Positions 27,967-36,464 of a stretch of DNA of 64,000 nucleotides are shown here, piece after piece (within the stretch, counting starts at the first letter, position 1; the number at the start of each line of letters is the position of its first letter). The notes beneath the pieces were generated by a model. The model saw only the letters and a list, made by a program, of their open reading frames with translations, did not search any database and was not told the DNA's origin. This DNA is from Streptomyces sp. MA5143a (GTDB taxonomy: Bacteria > Actinomycetota > Actinomycetes > Streptomycetales > Streptomycetaceae). The position numbers and the translations under genes are program-made. The stretch spans positions 51,167 to 115,166 of the forward strand of contig NZ_OLMK01000029.1 in NCBI RefSeq assembly GCF_900290235.1. Direction: 5' to 3'.

Positions 27967-27986
27967 TGTGATCGTTCGCGATCACA
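27967..27986. promoter_or_regulatory. Perfect inverted repeat upstream of the M48 protease gene
   Basis: TGTGATCG-TTCG-CGATCACA (8-base arms, 4-base spacer) lies 20 bases before the M48 ATG. It is a candidate operator or leader hairpin. The gap TGTGA-N10-TCACA is too wide for a standard Crp site (N6). Confidence 0.4.
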
Positions 27987-28006
27987 TCGTGGGGGGAAAC
28001 TGCCCG

Positions 28007-29650
28007 ATGGGCGCAACCTTGCGCGCGCTGCGCGCTCTCGTGTTGCTCGCCGGCTTCTATCTGCTCGGCGTCATCCTGCTCGCGGCGCTCGCCGGCGCCG
28101 ACTATCTGCTGTACCTGCACGCGCCGTCCGGCGTGGCACTCAAGCTGTACGTGGTCTCCGTACTCCTGGCCCTGCCGCTGATCCGCGGCCTGTTCATGCT
28201 GCGGACCCCGAAGGGCGAGGAGCGGCCCGGCCTCGCGGTGACCGACGTCGACGAGCCCACGCTGTGGCGCACCGTGCGGGAGCTCGCCGACCAGGTCGGC
28301 ACCCGCGCCCCGACCCGCATCCTGCTGACGCCCGATGTCAACGCCGCCGTCAGCGAGGACGCCCGGCTGCTCGGCCTGCTGCCCGGCCGGCGCCGCCTCT
28401 ACCTCGGCGTACCGCTGCTCCAGGGCCTGACCGAGGCGCAACTGCGCGCGGTCCTCGCCCATGAGCTGGGCCACTACTCGAACTCCGACACCCGCCTCGC
28501 GGCCATCACCGCGCGCGGCCGGGCCCAGGTGCTGCGCACCATCGACACCTTCGAGGAGCGGGCCGACAAGACCGCCGGACGCGAGCAGGCCAGGCAGGAG
28601 AAGAAGAACGCCAAGGCCGCGGCCAAGGGCAAGAAGACCAAGGAGATCGACACCCGCCACTCGGGCTTCACGTACCGGCTCATGGCGCGGATCTACGTCG
28701 CCTACGCCCACCTCTACTTCCGGGCCACGCTCGCCGGTTCACGCCGCCAGGAGTACGCCGCCGACGCCGCGGCCGCCCGGATCGCCGGACGCGACGCCAC
28801 CGCCTCGGCGCTGCGCGAGATCCCGGCGCTGTCCGCCGCGTTCGGGTTCTACATGAACAGCTACGCCACCCTCGGCTCCGAGGCCCGACTGCTGCCGCCG
28901 CGCGGCGAGTTCTTCGGCGGGTTCGGCCGGATGCTCACCGCCCGCCAGCTCGAACTCGTCGGTCTGCGCACCGACCTGCCGAGCGAGCCGTCGTCGCCGT
29001 ACGACTCGCACCCGCCGATCGCCGACCGTGTCGCCCGGATCGAGGCGCTGCCCGCCGACGGCCGTGCCGACGAGGCGAGGGGCGCCGCACTGACGCTGCT
29101 CGCCGACCCGGAACGGACGCTGGCGGAGCTGGAGGACGCGGTCCTCACCGACGACGTGCTCCGGTTCGCCCGCACCGCCGACTGGCAGGAACTGCTCGAC
29201 GGTTCGATGGCCGCGAACTTCGTCTCCGCCGACACCGCCCTGCACCGGGCACTCGCCATGTACACCAAGGAGCACCCGTCCCTGCGGGGGCTGCTGAAGG
29301 TGATCGACGACGGTCAGCTGTGGCAGCTGGCACGGCGGCTGCCGGTGTCCGACCAGGCGGCGGAGGCGAAGGGGCGGGCCTTCCGCGAGTTCGTCCGGCC
29401 CGCCCTGGCGGACGGGCTCCAGACCATGGTGCTCGCCGAGCTGAGCGCCCACTCCCGGCTGCGCTGGGAGTTCTCCTGGGCGGACGCGGCCATGGTGCAC
29501 CTGCCGCCCGCACCGGACGGCACCGAGGCCGACCTCGGCGCCGCGATCGGAGCGGCGGTCGCCGACCATCCGGACACCGGGCCGCTGCGCGCGCTGCTGC
29601 CCTCCGCCCCCCAAGGCCCCGCCGCGCGAGAAACGGACGCCCCGCGATGA
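28007..29650 (+). CDS. M48-family membrane metalloprotease
   Basis: The product is 547 residues. ATG 28007 has GGGGGAAA upstream. Two N-terminal helices (about 8-34 and 44-64) resemble HtpX/Ste24 topology. The zinc site is HELGH (His152, Glu153, His156) with third ligand Glu249 in RRQEYAADAAA. A Lys/Ala/Gln-rich charged insert (190-213) separates the two halves of the catalytic domain. The C-terminal 200 residues are an accessory domain of no recognised type. It ends in ATGA overlapping the paralogue-2 gene, so they are coupled. A membrane-protein quality-control role is the family expectation. Confidence 0.9.
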   Translation: MGATLRALRALVLLAGFYLLGVILLAALAGADYLLYLHAPSGVALKLYVVSVLLALPLIRGLFMLRTPKGEERPGLAVTDVDEPTLWRTVRELADQVGTRAPTRILLTPDVNAAVSEDARLLGLLPGRRRLYLGVPLLQGLTEAQLRAVLAHELGHYSNSDTRLAAITARGRAQVLRTIDTFEERADKTAGREQARQEKKNAKAAAKGKKTKEIDTRHSGFTYRLMARIYVAYAHLYFRATLAGSRRQEYAADAAAARIAGRDATASALREIPALSAAFGFYMNSYATLGSEARLLPPRGEFFGGFGRMLTARQLELVGLRTDLPSEPSSPYDSHPPIADRVARIEALPADGRADEARGAALTLLADPERTLAELEDAVLTDDVLRFARTADWQELLDGSMAANFVSADTALHRALAMYTKEHPSLRGLLKVIDDGQLWQLARRLPVSDQAAEAKGRAFREFVRPALADGLQTMVLAELSAHSRLRWEFSWADAAMVHLPPAPDGTEADLGAAIGAAVADHPDTGPLRALLPSAPQGPAARETDAPR

Positions 29651-30741
29651 CCGTACTGCTGTGGATACTGGCCGTCCTGGCCGTGCCCACCCTCCTGATC
29701 GGTCTGTGGCTGGCCGGGGTCTTCCTCAAGGAGTTCTTCCGCCCCAGCGGCGACGCCGACCCGGACGCCGCCGAGGCGCTGGGACTGCTCCCCGCCGAAC
29801 GACAGAACACCCAGTACGCCGGTCCGCTGCCGGCGGCCGTCGACGCGACGCTCGCCGCCGTGCGCGGCGGCGACTGGAAGGCCGCCGCGAAGCTGCTGCA
29901 CGACATCGGCCGGGACTGGGACCGCCGCTCCTGGGCGACCGGCCTGCTCGGCGGGATCGCCGCCGACGACGACGAGTGGCTGCTCGCCTGGGAGGCCGAC
30001 CGGCCCGACGACCCGGACGCGGCCGTCGTCCGCGCCCGCAGCACGGTGATCCTGGCCGGGCAGATGCGGGGCGCCAAGCGCGCCCAGTACACGACCGGCG
30101 AGCAGTTCGCGGGCTTCCACCGGATGCTGGAACGTTCCCGCGAGGAGATCGCGCGGGCCGCCGCGCTGAACCCCGACGACCCCACGCCGTACGTCACGGA
30201 GATCACCGTCGCCCTGGGCCTCGGCTACCCGCACGCCGAGATGGACCGGCTCTGGACGGAGATCACCGCGCGTGCCCCGCACCACTACGAGGCGCACTAC
30301 ATGGCGCTCCAGTACTGGTGCGCGAAATGGCGGGGCTCGGAGAAGCTGGCGACGGACTTCGCCGAGCGGGCGGCGGCGAACGCGCCGCTGGGCAGCCTCC
30401 TCACGGTGCTGCCGCTGATCGCGCACTTCGAGCACGACCAGTCGGACGACAGCGAGGTGGACCGCACACCCACGATGATCGGCCGGGTCGACGCGGGTCT
30501 CGCCGACGCCGCCGCGGCCGACCAGACCCACCCGCGCCTGCCGGAGCTGCGCCACCTCCTCGCGTACTACCTCGCCCTCCAGAACCGCGACGCCGCCGCG
30601 CTCGAACAGTTCCGCCTGGTCGACGGCCACGTCGACGCGCTGCCGTGGCGCTACCGGGGCAGCGACGAGGAGATGGCCGCGTTCTACTGCCGGATCCGCA
30701 ACGCCTCGGCGCAGGCGGTGGCGGCGGAGAGCGCCGGCTGA
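29647..30741 (+). CDS. Membrane-anchored TPR-like protein, paralogue 2
   Basis: The product is 364 residues. ATG 29647 overlaps the M48 stop by 4 bases. One N-terminal helix (about 2-24) precedes KEFFRPSGDADPDAAEALGLLP. The block GLGYPHAEMDRLW, AHYMALQYWCAKWRGS, APLGSLL and the ending VDGHVDALPW match paralogue 1 (VDGHVGALPW) in order and spacing. Its tight coupling to the protease suggests it is an adaptor or regulator. No active-site motif is visible. Confidence 0.82.
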   Translation: MTVLLWILAVLAVPTLLIGLWLAGVFLKEFFRPSGDADPDAAEALGLLPAERQNTQYAGPLPAAVDATLAAVRGGDWKAAAKLLHDIGRDWDRRSWATGLLGGIAADDDEWLLAWEADRPDDPDAAVVRARSTVILAGQMRGAKRAQYTTGEQFAGFHRMLERSREEIARAAALNPDDPTPYVTEITVALGLGYPHAEMDRLWTEITARAPHHYEAHYMALQYWCAKWRGSEKLATDFAERAAANAPLGSLLTVLPLIAHFEHDQSDDSEVDRTPTMIGRVDAGLADAAAADQTHPRLPELRHLLAYYLALQNRDAAALEQFRLVDGHVDALPWRYRGSDEEMAAFYCRIRNASAQAVAAESAG

Positions 30742-30766
30742 CAGCGCCACCTCGGCGACCGGAATT

Positions 30767-30802
30767 CGGGCGGTACCCGGAGCGTTCTCCTGGTACCGCC
30801 CG
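30767..30802. terminator. Hairpin between the M48 cassette and msrA
   Basis: CGGGCGGTACC (30767-30777) and GGTACCGCCCG (30792-30802) are perfect 11-base arms with a 14-base loop. It lies 26 bases after the paralogue-2 stop and 29 before msrA. It may end the cassette transcript or act in the msrA leader. Confidence 0.5.
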
Positions 30803-30831
30803 CTCGTTCCCGCACGTTCCTAGGAGTCACG

Positions 30832-31497
30832 ATGCTCTTCGGCCGCACGCCCCAGCTGCCCACCCCCGAGCAGGCTCTGCCGGGCCGCGCCGAGCTGCCG
30901 TTCACCGTGCCCGACCGGCACACCGTGCTCGGCACCCCGCTCCTCGGCCCCTACCCGGAGCACCTGGAGATCGCCGACTTCGGCCTCGGCTGCTTCTGGG
31001 GCGCGGAGCGCAAGTTCTGGCAGCTCCCCGCGGGCGTGTGGACCACGCTCGTCGGCTACCAGGGCGGCTTCACCAAGAACCCCACCTACGAAGAGGTGTG
31101 TTCGGGCCTCACCGGGCACACCGAGGCAGTCCGCGTCGTGTACGACCCGTCCCTCATCTCGTACGAGCGGCTCCTCCAGGTCTTCTGGGAGTCCCACGAC
31201 CCGACCCAGGGCTTCCGCCAGGGCAACGACGTCGGCACCCAGTACCGCTCCGCCGTCTACACCCACACCCCGGCCCAGGAGAAGGCCGCCGCGGCGTCCC
31301 GCGAGGCGTATCAGAAGGTCCTCACCGGCTCCGGCTACGGCACGATCACCACGGAGATCCTCCCGGCGGAGGGCCGCGCGTTCTACCCCGCCGAGGGATA
31401 CCACCAGCAGTACCTGGACAAGAACCCGGCAGGCTACTGCGGCATCGGCGGGACCGGGGTGTCCTGCCCGATCGGCGTGGCCAAGGCCGAAGGCTGA
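30832..31497 (+). CDS. msrA: Peptide-methionine (S)-S-oxide reductase
   Basis: The product is 221 residues from ATG 30832 with TAGGAG upstream. It reduces methionine-S-sulfoxide in proteins. The catalytic cysteine is Cys54 in GLGCFWGAER; resolving cysteines are Cys203 (GYCGIGG) and Cys212 (VSCPIG). EVCSGLTGHTEAVRV and HDPTQGFRQGNDVGTQYRS complete the fold. The last 45 bases recur as a remnant at 32839-32883, which is unusual (see findings). Confidence 0.96.
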   Translation: MLFGRTPQLPTPEQALPGRAELPFTVPDRHTVLGTPLLGPYPEHLEIADFGLGCFWGAERKFWQLPAGVWTTLVGYQGGFTKNPTYEEVCSGLTGHTEAVRVVYDPSLISYERLLQVFWESHDPTQGFRQGNDVGTQYRSAVYTHTPAQEKAAAASREAYQKVLTGSGYGTITTEILPAEGRAFYPAEGYHQQYLDKNPAGYCGIGGTGVSCPIGVAKAEG

Positions 31498-31505
31498 CGT
31501 CACGG

Positions 31506-32180
31506 GTGGCCTTCGGAACGTACGCCCGCAGAGTGCGTGACGAGCGGTTGCCGCTCGTCCGACGGCACAGGGCGCTGAGGTGTGCCGTCGGGGACTACGG
31601 CCCGCTCGGCTTCCACGCGACCTGGGCGTATCTGAGCGCGACGGCGTGCCCCGCCCCCGATCTGCGCAGGGATTCCGCGGCGTTGTCGCGCGCGCTGGGC
31701 ACGCTGGAGGAGAGCCGCGCCGCGCACCTCGCCGAGATGGCCGTCTTCGCCGCCCGCCGCGGGGTGGAGAAGGCGGCCGGCCGCCGCACCCCACGAGCGT
31801 CCGACGCGGCCGCGCTGCGCGGTCCGCGCTGGCCGAGTTCGACGCCCCCTTCCCGACTGGGGTTGATCGCCGCCGTGGCGAATCGGCACTCGGCGTTCCA
31901 GCGCGCCCCGTACCCCGACGAGACGCTCTCCCCCGACACCGACGTACGCCGACTCAGCCACCTGCACTCCCGGCTCGATGACTGCGCCTCGTCCTACCTC
32001 AAGACCCTCGGCCGCCTCGACCACCCGGCCGCGGCGGAACTGACCGACACCGTCCACAGCATCCGCGGCCTCACCCGGCCCGGCTACTCGCCCCTGAACA
32101 TGTACCTGGTCCCGTGGCTGCGCTTCGCGAACCTGCTCACGTACGCCGCTGCGGCACCGGAGGCACGGGGAGGAAGCTGA
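31506..32180 (+). CDS. Hypothetical protein, 224 residues
   Basis: I do not recognise it. GTG 31506 is the first start after the msrA stop; no good ribosome site is visible, so the start is unsure. The product is soluble, helical and rich in Ala, Arg, Ser and Leu, with a hydrophobic block near LGFHATWAYLSATAC and a C-terminal PGYSPLNMYLVPWLRFANLLTY. Its GC-biased third positions support coding. It lies inside the segment bracketed by the duplicated msrA 3' end and may be a late arrival. Confidence 0.6.
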   Translation: MAFGTYARRVRDERLPLVRRHRALRCAVGDYGPLGFHATWAYLSATACPAPDLRRDSAALSRALGTLEESRAAHLAEMAVFAARRGVEKAAGRRTPRASDAAALRGPRWPSSTPPSRLGLIAAVANRHSAFQRAPYPDETLSPDTDVRRLSHLHSRLDDCASSYLKTLGRLDHPAAAELTDTVHSIRGLTRPGYSPLNMYLVPWLRFANLLTYAAAAPEARGGS

Positions 32181-32219
32181 GTCCCCACAGGCGACAGCGG
32201 TGCGGCGTGCCCGGCCGGG

Positions 32220-32672
32220 TCACCTGACGGTGAAGTCGGCTGCCTTCCCGACCAGGGTCGTGGTGCCGTCCTTGGCGGTGGCGAGGACGGCGACGTGCCA
32301 GGTACCGCGCGGGGAGGACTTCGCGTCGGACGCGGTGACCCTGACGCGGTACGTGCAGTGCACGGTGTCCTTCCCGGAGGGCTTGCAGACCGCCGACTCC
32401 GCGTCGGCCATGTCATCGGCGGTCAGCTCGTCCTTGGCGAGGGACGAGTCCTGCGGCCATGCCAGCACCTTCACGCTCTTGACACCGGAGGATGCCGTGA
32501 CGTCGGTGTCGAAGGCGAGCGAGCCGTCGCGGTCGCCGGCGGGAGCGGTGTAGCGGGCAGTGCTGTGCGCCAGCTTCAGCGGCTGGTCCCCGGCGTAGGC
32601 AAGAGTGAGGGCACCGGCGCCACCGAGGACGACGAGACCGGCGGCCACGGACAGGGCAGTACGTCGGGACAT
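32220..32672 (-). CDS. Secreted DUF5707-like protein
   Basis: The product is 150 residues from ATG 32672 with CGGAGA upstream. A signal peptide or anchor (RRTALSVAAGLVVLGGAGALTLAYA, 3-27 by block) precedes a beta-rich domain of about 120 residues with ARYTAPAGDRDGSLAF, VKSVKVLAWP and GTWHVAVLATAKDG. Two cysteines (AVCKPSG, VHCTYRV) could pair. The family is common and often multicopy in Streptomyces; its function is unknown. It converges on the 224-residue gene. Confidence 0.8.
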   Translation of the reverse strand: MSRRTALSVAAGLVVLGGAGALTLAYAGDQPLKLAHSTARYTAPAGDRDGSLAFDTDVTASSGVKSVKVLAWPQDSSLAKDELTADDMADAESAVCKPSGKDTVHCTYRVRVTASDAKSSPRGTWHVAVLATAKDGTTTLVGKAADFTVR

Positions 32673-32838
32673 GGGAATCTCCGTAAGGGTCTTGTATCGG
32701 GTCGGCGCTTCTCGGCCGCGCCGCTTCACCGATACTCGCCGTACGGAGGTCCGCCGGACATGAGCACACCTACTCAACTCAGGCTGAGTAGGCCGGTGTT
32801 GCCCCCCACAGGGCACCTCGCGGCTGAGGCTCCGCGGC

Positions 32839-32883
32839 ACCGGGGTCTCCTGCCCGATCGGCGTCGCCGAGGCCGGCGGTTGA
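32839..32883 (+). pseudogene. Remnant of an msrA 3' end
   Basis: These 45 bases match the last 45 bases of msrA (31453-31497) at 39 positions, including the stop. Translated, they give TGVSCPIGVAEAGG-stop against TGVSCPIGVAKAEG-stop. Two of the six differences are silent valine third positions, as in a diverged homologous gene and not a fresh copy. No start or upstream msrA sequence accompanies it. Confidence 0.8.
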
Positions 32884-32892
32884 TCCCTGCCG

Positions 32893-33177
32893 TCACGCGG
32901 AGGCGACCACCTCGCCGGCCATGACCGCTGGTGGGTCGGGAAGCAGGGACGCGAGGTTGTCCCGCACGAAATCCGCGGCCCTGGAGATCGACTCCTCGGC
33001 GCCGGCCCGGTCCTGGAAGACGCTGGTCGAGACCATCACTCCGTCCCCGGCGTCGACGAAGTAGTAGGCCACGAAGCCGGGGACTTGGCGCATGAGCGGC
33101 ACGAACCCCTCGTTCACGAGGCGTGCCGCCTCGGCCGGATCGGTCACCCCTTCGTACCGCCGCACTGCTGCGTACAT
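32893..33177 (-). CDS. Antibiotic-biosynthesis-monooxygenase-like (ABM fold) protein
   Basis: The product is 94 residues. ATG 33177 has GAGGAG 7 bases upstream; GTG 33192 is less likely. The pattern YAAVRRYEGV, EAARLVNEGFVPLMRQVPGFVAYYFVDAGDG and VMVSTSVFQDRAGAEES matches dimeric ferredoxin-like ABM proteins. Such proteins include small monooxygenases and binding proteins; no catalytic triad can be assigned. It has no operon partner; its stop lies 10 bases from the msrA remnant. Confidence 0.78.
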   Translation of the reverse strand: MYAAVRRYEGVTDPAEAARLVNEGFVPLMRQVPGFVAYYFVDAGDGVMVSTSVFQDRAGAEESISRAADFVRDNLASLLPDPPAVMAGEVVASA

Positions 33178-33268
33178 CTCCGAGCTCCTCACTGAGTGGT
33201 GGGTTCGTCCTCGGCCGGGACGTCGTGCCCCGGCGGTCGTCTGCCCTGGATCACCTGAGCCACGGGGC

Positions 33269-34105
33269 TCAGGGGCCGCCCCCGTCCGGCTGGAAGCTCG
33301 CCAGCATCTGTTCCAGGGCCGCCTGGTCCGGGCCGACGAAGGGCGGCGCGGACGGGGCGGTGGTGAGCGTGTCCAGCATGGCGCCGGTGATGCCGGCGGC
33401 CGGGGGCAGATGTGTCGAGAGGACCAGGTCGGGCTTGCGGTCCCTCAGGGAGTCGAAGGTCCTGAGGTACTTCTCCACGTCGACCGTCTGGACCCAGGGG
33501 CTGTCGACCGTCGCCCACAGCAGCTGGGCGGTGCGCAGGTCCTCGGCCGCGACATCGCGGACGTCGTCGGCCTGGGCGAGGTCGGCGGTCGGCAGCGGGG
33601 CGCCGAAGCAGTCGGAGCTGAAGCAGACCCCGGAGTGGTCGTCGAAGAAGCCGACGGTGGCGGGGTTGTCGTACAGCGGCGGACGGAACCCGGTGAGGGT
33701 GCGGTCGCCGATGTCGAGCGTCTCCCCGGGGTTCACGAGGTAGGCCCGGTCGAGGGGCAGCGGGTGCTCGCAGGAGAGGATCCCGGCGCCGATGAACGTC
33801 GTCACGACGCGCGCCTTCGGGGCTGCCGCCAGCAGGTCGAAGATCCCACCGGTGTGGTCGCGGTCGGGGTGGGTGAGCCAGATCCAGCGGACGTCGGCCG
33901 GGTCCAGCACGGCGCTGAGGGCCTCGACGAAGTTCCGGTCGGGCAGCCCCAACCCGGTGTCCACCACCACGGGTTCGGCGCCGAGCAGTACGAACGCGTT
34001 CACCGGGATGTGCCCGATGCCCGGCACCTCCAGGCTGTCGGCGAGAACGCTGATGTCCGGGCGCAGCCGGTGCACGGTGCCCGGGCGGACCTTTTGAAGG
34101 GGCAT
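33269..34105 (-). CDS. Metallo-beta-lactamase-fold hydrolase or oxidoreductase
   Basis: The product is 278 residues from ATG 34105. The motif THPDRDH (His79, Asp81, Asp83, His84) is the metal site; another ligand is probably in SCEHPLPLD or SDCFGAPLP. The SSDCFGAP block and general layout recall the diiron flavodoxin-type proteins (ODP family) without the flavodoxin domain. Cytosolic. Its substrate is unknown. It lies 91 bases from the ABM-like gene on the same strand and could share a transcript. Confidence 0.85.
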   Translation of the reverse strand: MPLQKVRPGTVHRLRPDISVLADSLEVPGIGHIPVNAFVLLGAEPVVVDTGLGLPDRNFVEALSAVLDPADVRWIWLTHPDRDHTGGIFDLLAAAPKARVVTTFIGAGILSCEHPLPLDRAYLVNPGETLDIGDRTLTGFRPPLYDNPATVGFFDDHSGVCFSSDCFGAPLPTADLAQADDVRDVAAEDLRTAQLLWATVDSPWVQTVDVEKYLRTFDSLRDRKPDLVLSTHLPPAAGITGAMLDTLTTAPSAPPFVGPDQAALEQMLASFQPDGGGP

Positions 34106-34380
34106 GTCACTCACACCTCGGAAACCCCCCGGCGGGTGATCGTCGCGACCGCATGCCTCCGCTGTTGCTCCCGCCTCCATCGTCCGGCCGTGCGAGCGCG
34201 GGCGCATCCGCTGCCGTGACCGCCCGTGCGCGGGGAGAGCGACGACGCGACGCCACGCACGAGGGGGTGCCCATGCTGTTCGGACGGGGCCGGGAGCCGC
34301 GGATGCCCTGGGCCGAGGAGGCGATACGAGGGCAGACGGCAGACCGCGTGGCAGTCGGCGGTGTCCGATAGCTTTCCGGC

Positions 34381-35202
34381 ATGTGTGTCTCCCTGGCCCC
34401 GGCCGAGTTCACCGGCACCACCCTGTACTGCGGGCGGCTGCACCACCCCGAGCACGGGCTGATCCACGTTCTCGGCTACCAGAACACGGCGGCGAATCTC
34501 GCCGACGGCCCCAACGCCATGCTGCTGCACCTGCCGGCGCGGCAGATGAGCCGACGCAACTTCCTGTCCGTGGGGCGCAGTTCCGAGGTGCTGGAACGGA
34601 TGGTGGACGCGGTACGTCCGGTCTCCGTGGGCATGGTCGACGACTCGATCGCCTGGATGGGAGCGGCTCGGGGGCCGGCAGTGGAGGTGTTCGAGCACGA
34701 CGTGTACACGGTGGTCCTGGCCCGTGACCCGCGTGCCGTGCCGGAGGCGCTGGCCGAGGTGCCGGAGCACCGGCGGCCCACGCTCGCCCCGGAGCTGTTC
34801 GCGTTCTACGCCGAACGCTGTCCCGCGCACGCGATCGCCGTCTGCTGCTTCGACAACGCGGAGGCCACGCAGGCCAAGCCGCTGCTCATGTGGTACCCGC
34901 CGCACGATCCCGATGTGCTGACCCTGCCCGCGCTCGACTGCCACACCGGGGCCGTGCCCGATCCGGACGCGCTGGTGGACACGGACCACTGGGTGGTCCT
35001 CGGTACGGACGAGGCGCCGGACGGCTGGGGTTCGCCTGTCGACCACGACCCCGCGATGCGGCACGCGCTGCGGAGCTATCTGCCGGACGTGGTCGTGGGC
35101 CGCCACTTCGGCGGGCCCCTGCGCAACGGGGACTTCACGATCAGCCACGAGGAGCTGCTGCGGGTCGGCGAGGCAGGGGTGAGCCGGGTGGGGGTGTTCT
35201 AG
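34381..35202 (+). CDS. Hypothetical protein, 273 residues
   Basis: I do not recognise the family. ATG 34381 follows GATAGCTT by a few bases and has no ribosome site, so it may be leaderless. The sequence starts CVSLAPAEFTGTTLYCGRL and contains CCFDN, LLMWYPP and LPALDCHTG, with several cysteines and aromatic clusters. It looks like a single soluble domain of mixed alpha/beta type. No signal peptide or membrane helix is evident. It is divergent from the MBL gene across 275 bases. Confidence 0.75.
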   Translation: MCVSLAPAEFTGTTLYCGRLHHPEHGLIHVLGYQNTAANLADGPNAMLLHLPARQMSRRNFLSVGRSSEVLERMVDAVRPVSVGMVDDSIAWMGAARGPAVEVFEHDVYTVVLARDPRAVPEALAEVPEHRRPTLAPELFAFYAERCPAHAIAVCCFDNAEATQAKPLLMWYPPHDPDVLTLPALDCHTGAVPDPDALVDTDHWVVLGTDEAPDGWGSPVDHDPAMRHALRSYLPDVVVGRHFGGPLRNGDFTISHEELLRVGEAGVSRVGVF

Positions 35203-35284
35203 GGCCGCCGGGGGTGGGGGCCATGTCGGGTCGAGTGGCGGGTGCGGGTGGGTGGGGGCTGGTCGCGCAGTTCCCCGCGCCCCT

Positions 35285-35314
35285 GGAAGGACGGCCCTGC
35301 GGGCCGGTCCTTCC
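35285..35314. terminator. Bidirectional hairpin between convergent genes
   Basis: GGAAGGACGGCC pairs with GGCCGGTCCTTCC around a CTGCG loop with one bulge. It lies between the stops of the 273-residue gene (35202) and the alcohol dehydrogenase (35395), so it can serve both. Confidence 0.65.
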
Positions 35315-35340
35315 CCGGGCCGCCCCGGCGCCCGCGCCCG

Positions 35341-35380
35341 CACCAGCACCAGCACCAGCACCAGCACCAGCACCAGCACC
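35341..35380. repeat. Hexanucleotide repeat CACCAG, 6.7 copies
   Basis: Forty bases of perfect CACCAG repeats lie just beyond the alcohol dehydrogenase stop. It is not in a gene. Such short runs are prone to slippage and vary between strains. Confidence 0.9.
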
Positions 35381-35394
35381 CAACCCTGATCGAA

Positions 35395-36438
35395 TCAGAT
35401 CGTCGCCGTGTCGATCACGAAGCGGTAGCGGACGTCGCTTGCCAGGACCCTCTCGTACGCCTCGTTGATCTGGTCCGCGCGGATCAGTTCGATCTCGGCG
35501 CCCAGGCCGTGCTCGGCGCAGAAGTCGAGCATCTCCTGGGTCTCGCGGATGCCGCCGATGCCGGACCCGGCGAGGGTCTTGCGGCCTGCGATCACCGAGA
35601 ACAGGTTGAGGGCGACCGGCTCCTCGGGCGCGCCCACGTTCACGAACGCGCCGTCGGTCTTGAGCAGCGACAGGTACGCGTCCAGGTTCAGCGGCGCCGA
35701 GACCGTCGAGAGGATCAGGTCGAACGAACCCCGAAGCTCCTCGAAGGTCGCCGGGTCGCTGGTCGCGTAGTAGTGGTCGGCGCCCAGCTTCAGCCCGTCC
35801 TCCTGCTTGCGCAGCGACTGGGACAGGACGGTCACCTCCGCGCCGAGCGCGTGCGCGAGCTTGACGCCCATGTGGCCGAGGCCGCCCAGACCGACGACGG
35901 CGACCTTCTTGCCGGGGCCGGCGTTCCAGTGCTTGAGCGGGGAGTACGTGGTGATGCCCGCGCACAGCAGCGGCGCGGCCTCGTCGAGGGCGACGCCCTC
36001 GGGGATGCGTACGGTGAACGCCTCGTCGACGACGATCTTCTCCGAGTAGCCGCCGTAGGTGGGCTCACCGTTCTTGTCGAGGGCGTTGTACGTGCCGACG
36101 TTGCCCTTGAGGCAGTACTGCTCCAGCCCGGCCTCGCAGTTCTCGCACTCGCGGCAGGAGTCGACCATGCAGCCGACGCCCACGCGGTCGCCGACGGCGA
36201 ACTTCGTGACGCCGGAGCCGACGGCCTCGACGAGACCGGCGATCTCATGGCCCGGCACCATCGGGAAGATCGCCTCGCCCCAGCCCTCGCGGGCCTGGTG
36301 GATGTCGGAGTGGCAGATACCGGCGAACTTGATGTCGATCAGGACGTCGAACTCACCGACCTCGCGGCGCTCGATCGTCGTGCGCTCCAGCGGAGCCTTG
36401 GCGGAGGGGGCCGCGTAGGCGGCGACAGTGGTGGACAT
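35395..36438 (-). CDS. Zinc-dependent NAD(P) alcohol dehydrogenase (YahK/CAD-like)
   Basis: The product is 347 residues from ATG 36438. Catalytic zinc ligands are Cys42 (GICHSDIH) and His64/Glu65 (PGHEIAG); structural zinc cysteines are 95, 98, 101 and 109. The Rossmann motif GLGGLGHMG binds the nucleotide. The residue pattern matches cinnamyl-alcohol-dehydrogenase-like aldehyde reductases. A perfect 12-bp hairpin sits in its leader. It is divergent from an XRE regulator that is the obvious candidate controller. Confidence 0.94.
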   Translation of the reverse strand: MSTTVAAYAAPSAKAPLERTTIERREVGEFDVLIDIKFAGICHSDIHQAREGWGEAIFPMVPGHEIAGLVEAVGSGVTKFAVGDRVGVGCMVDSCRECENCEAGLEQYCLKGNVGTYNALDKNGEPTYGGYSEKIVVDEAFTVRIPEGVALDEAAPLLCAGITTYSPLKHWNAGPGKKVAVVGLGGLGHMGVKLAHALGAEVTVLSQSLRKQEDGLKLGADHYYATSDPATFEELRGSFDLILSTVSAPLNLDAYLSLLKTDGAFVNVGAPEEPVALNLFSVIAGRKTLAGSGIGGIRETQEMLDFCAEHGLGAEIELIRADQINEAYERVLASDVRYRFVIDTATI

Positions 36439-36464
36439 GCCGAGGGTTCTCCTAGCCGTCGTAA

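Noticed and set aside
27967..27986. Crp-type cAMP receptor site for the M48 gene
   Set aside because: The TGTGA and TCACA halves are 10 bases apart; Crp sites need 6. Cya is encoded in the window, but the spacing rules it out.
31453..32883. Site-specific integrative element with att sites in msrA
   Set aside because: The direct repeat fits, but there is no integrase, excisionase or replication gene in the 1.4 kb segment, so it is reported only as a duplication scar.
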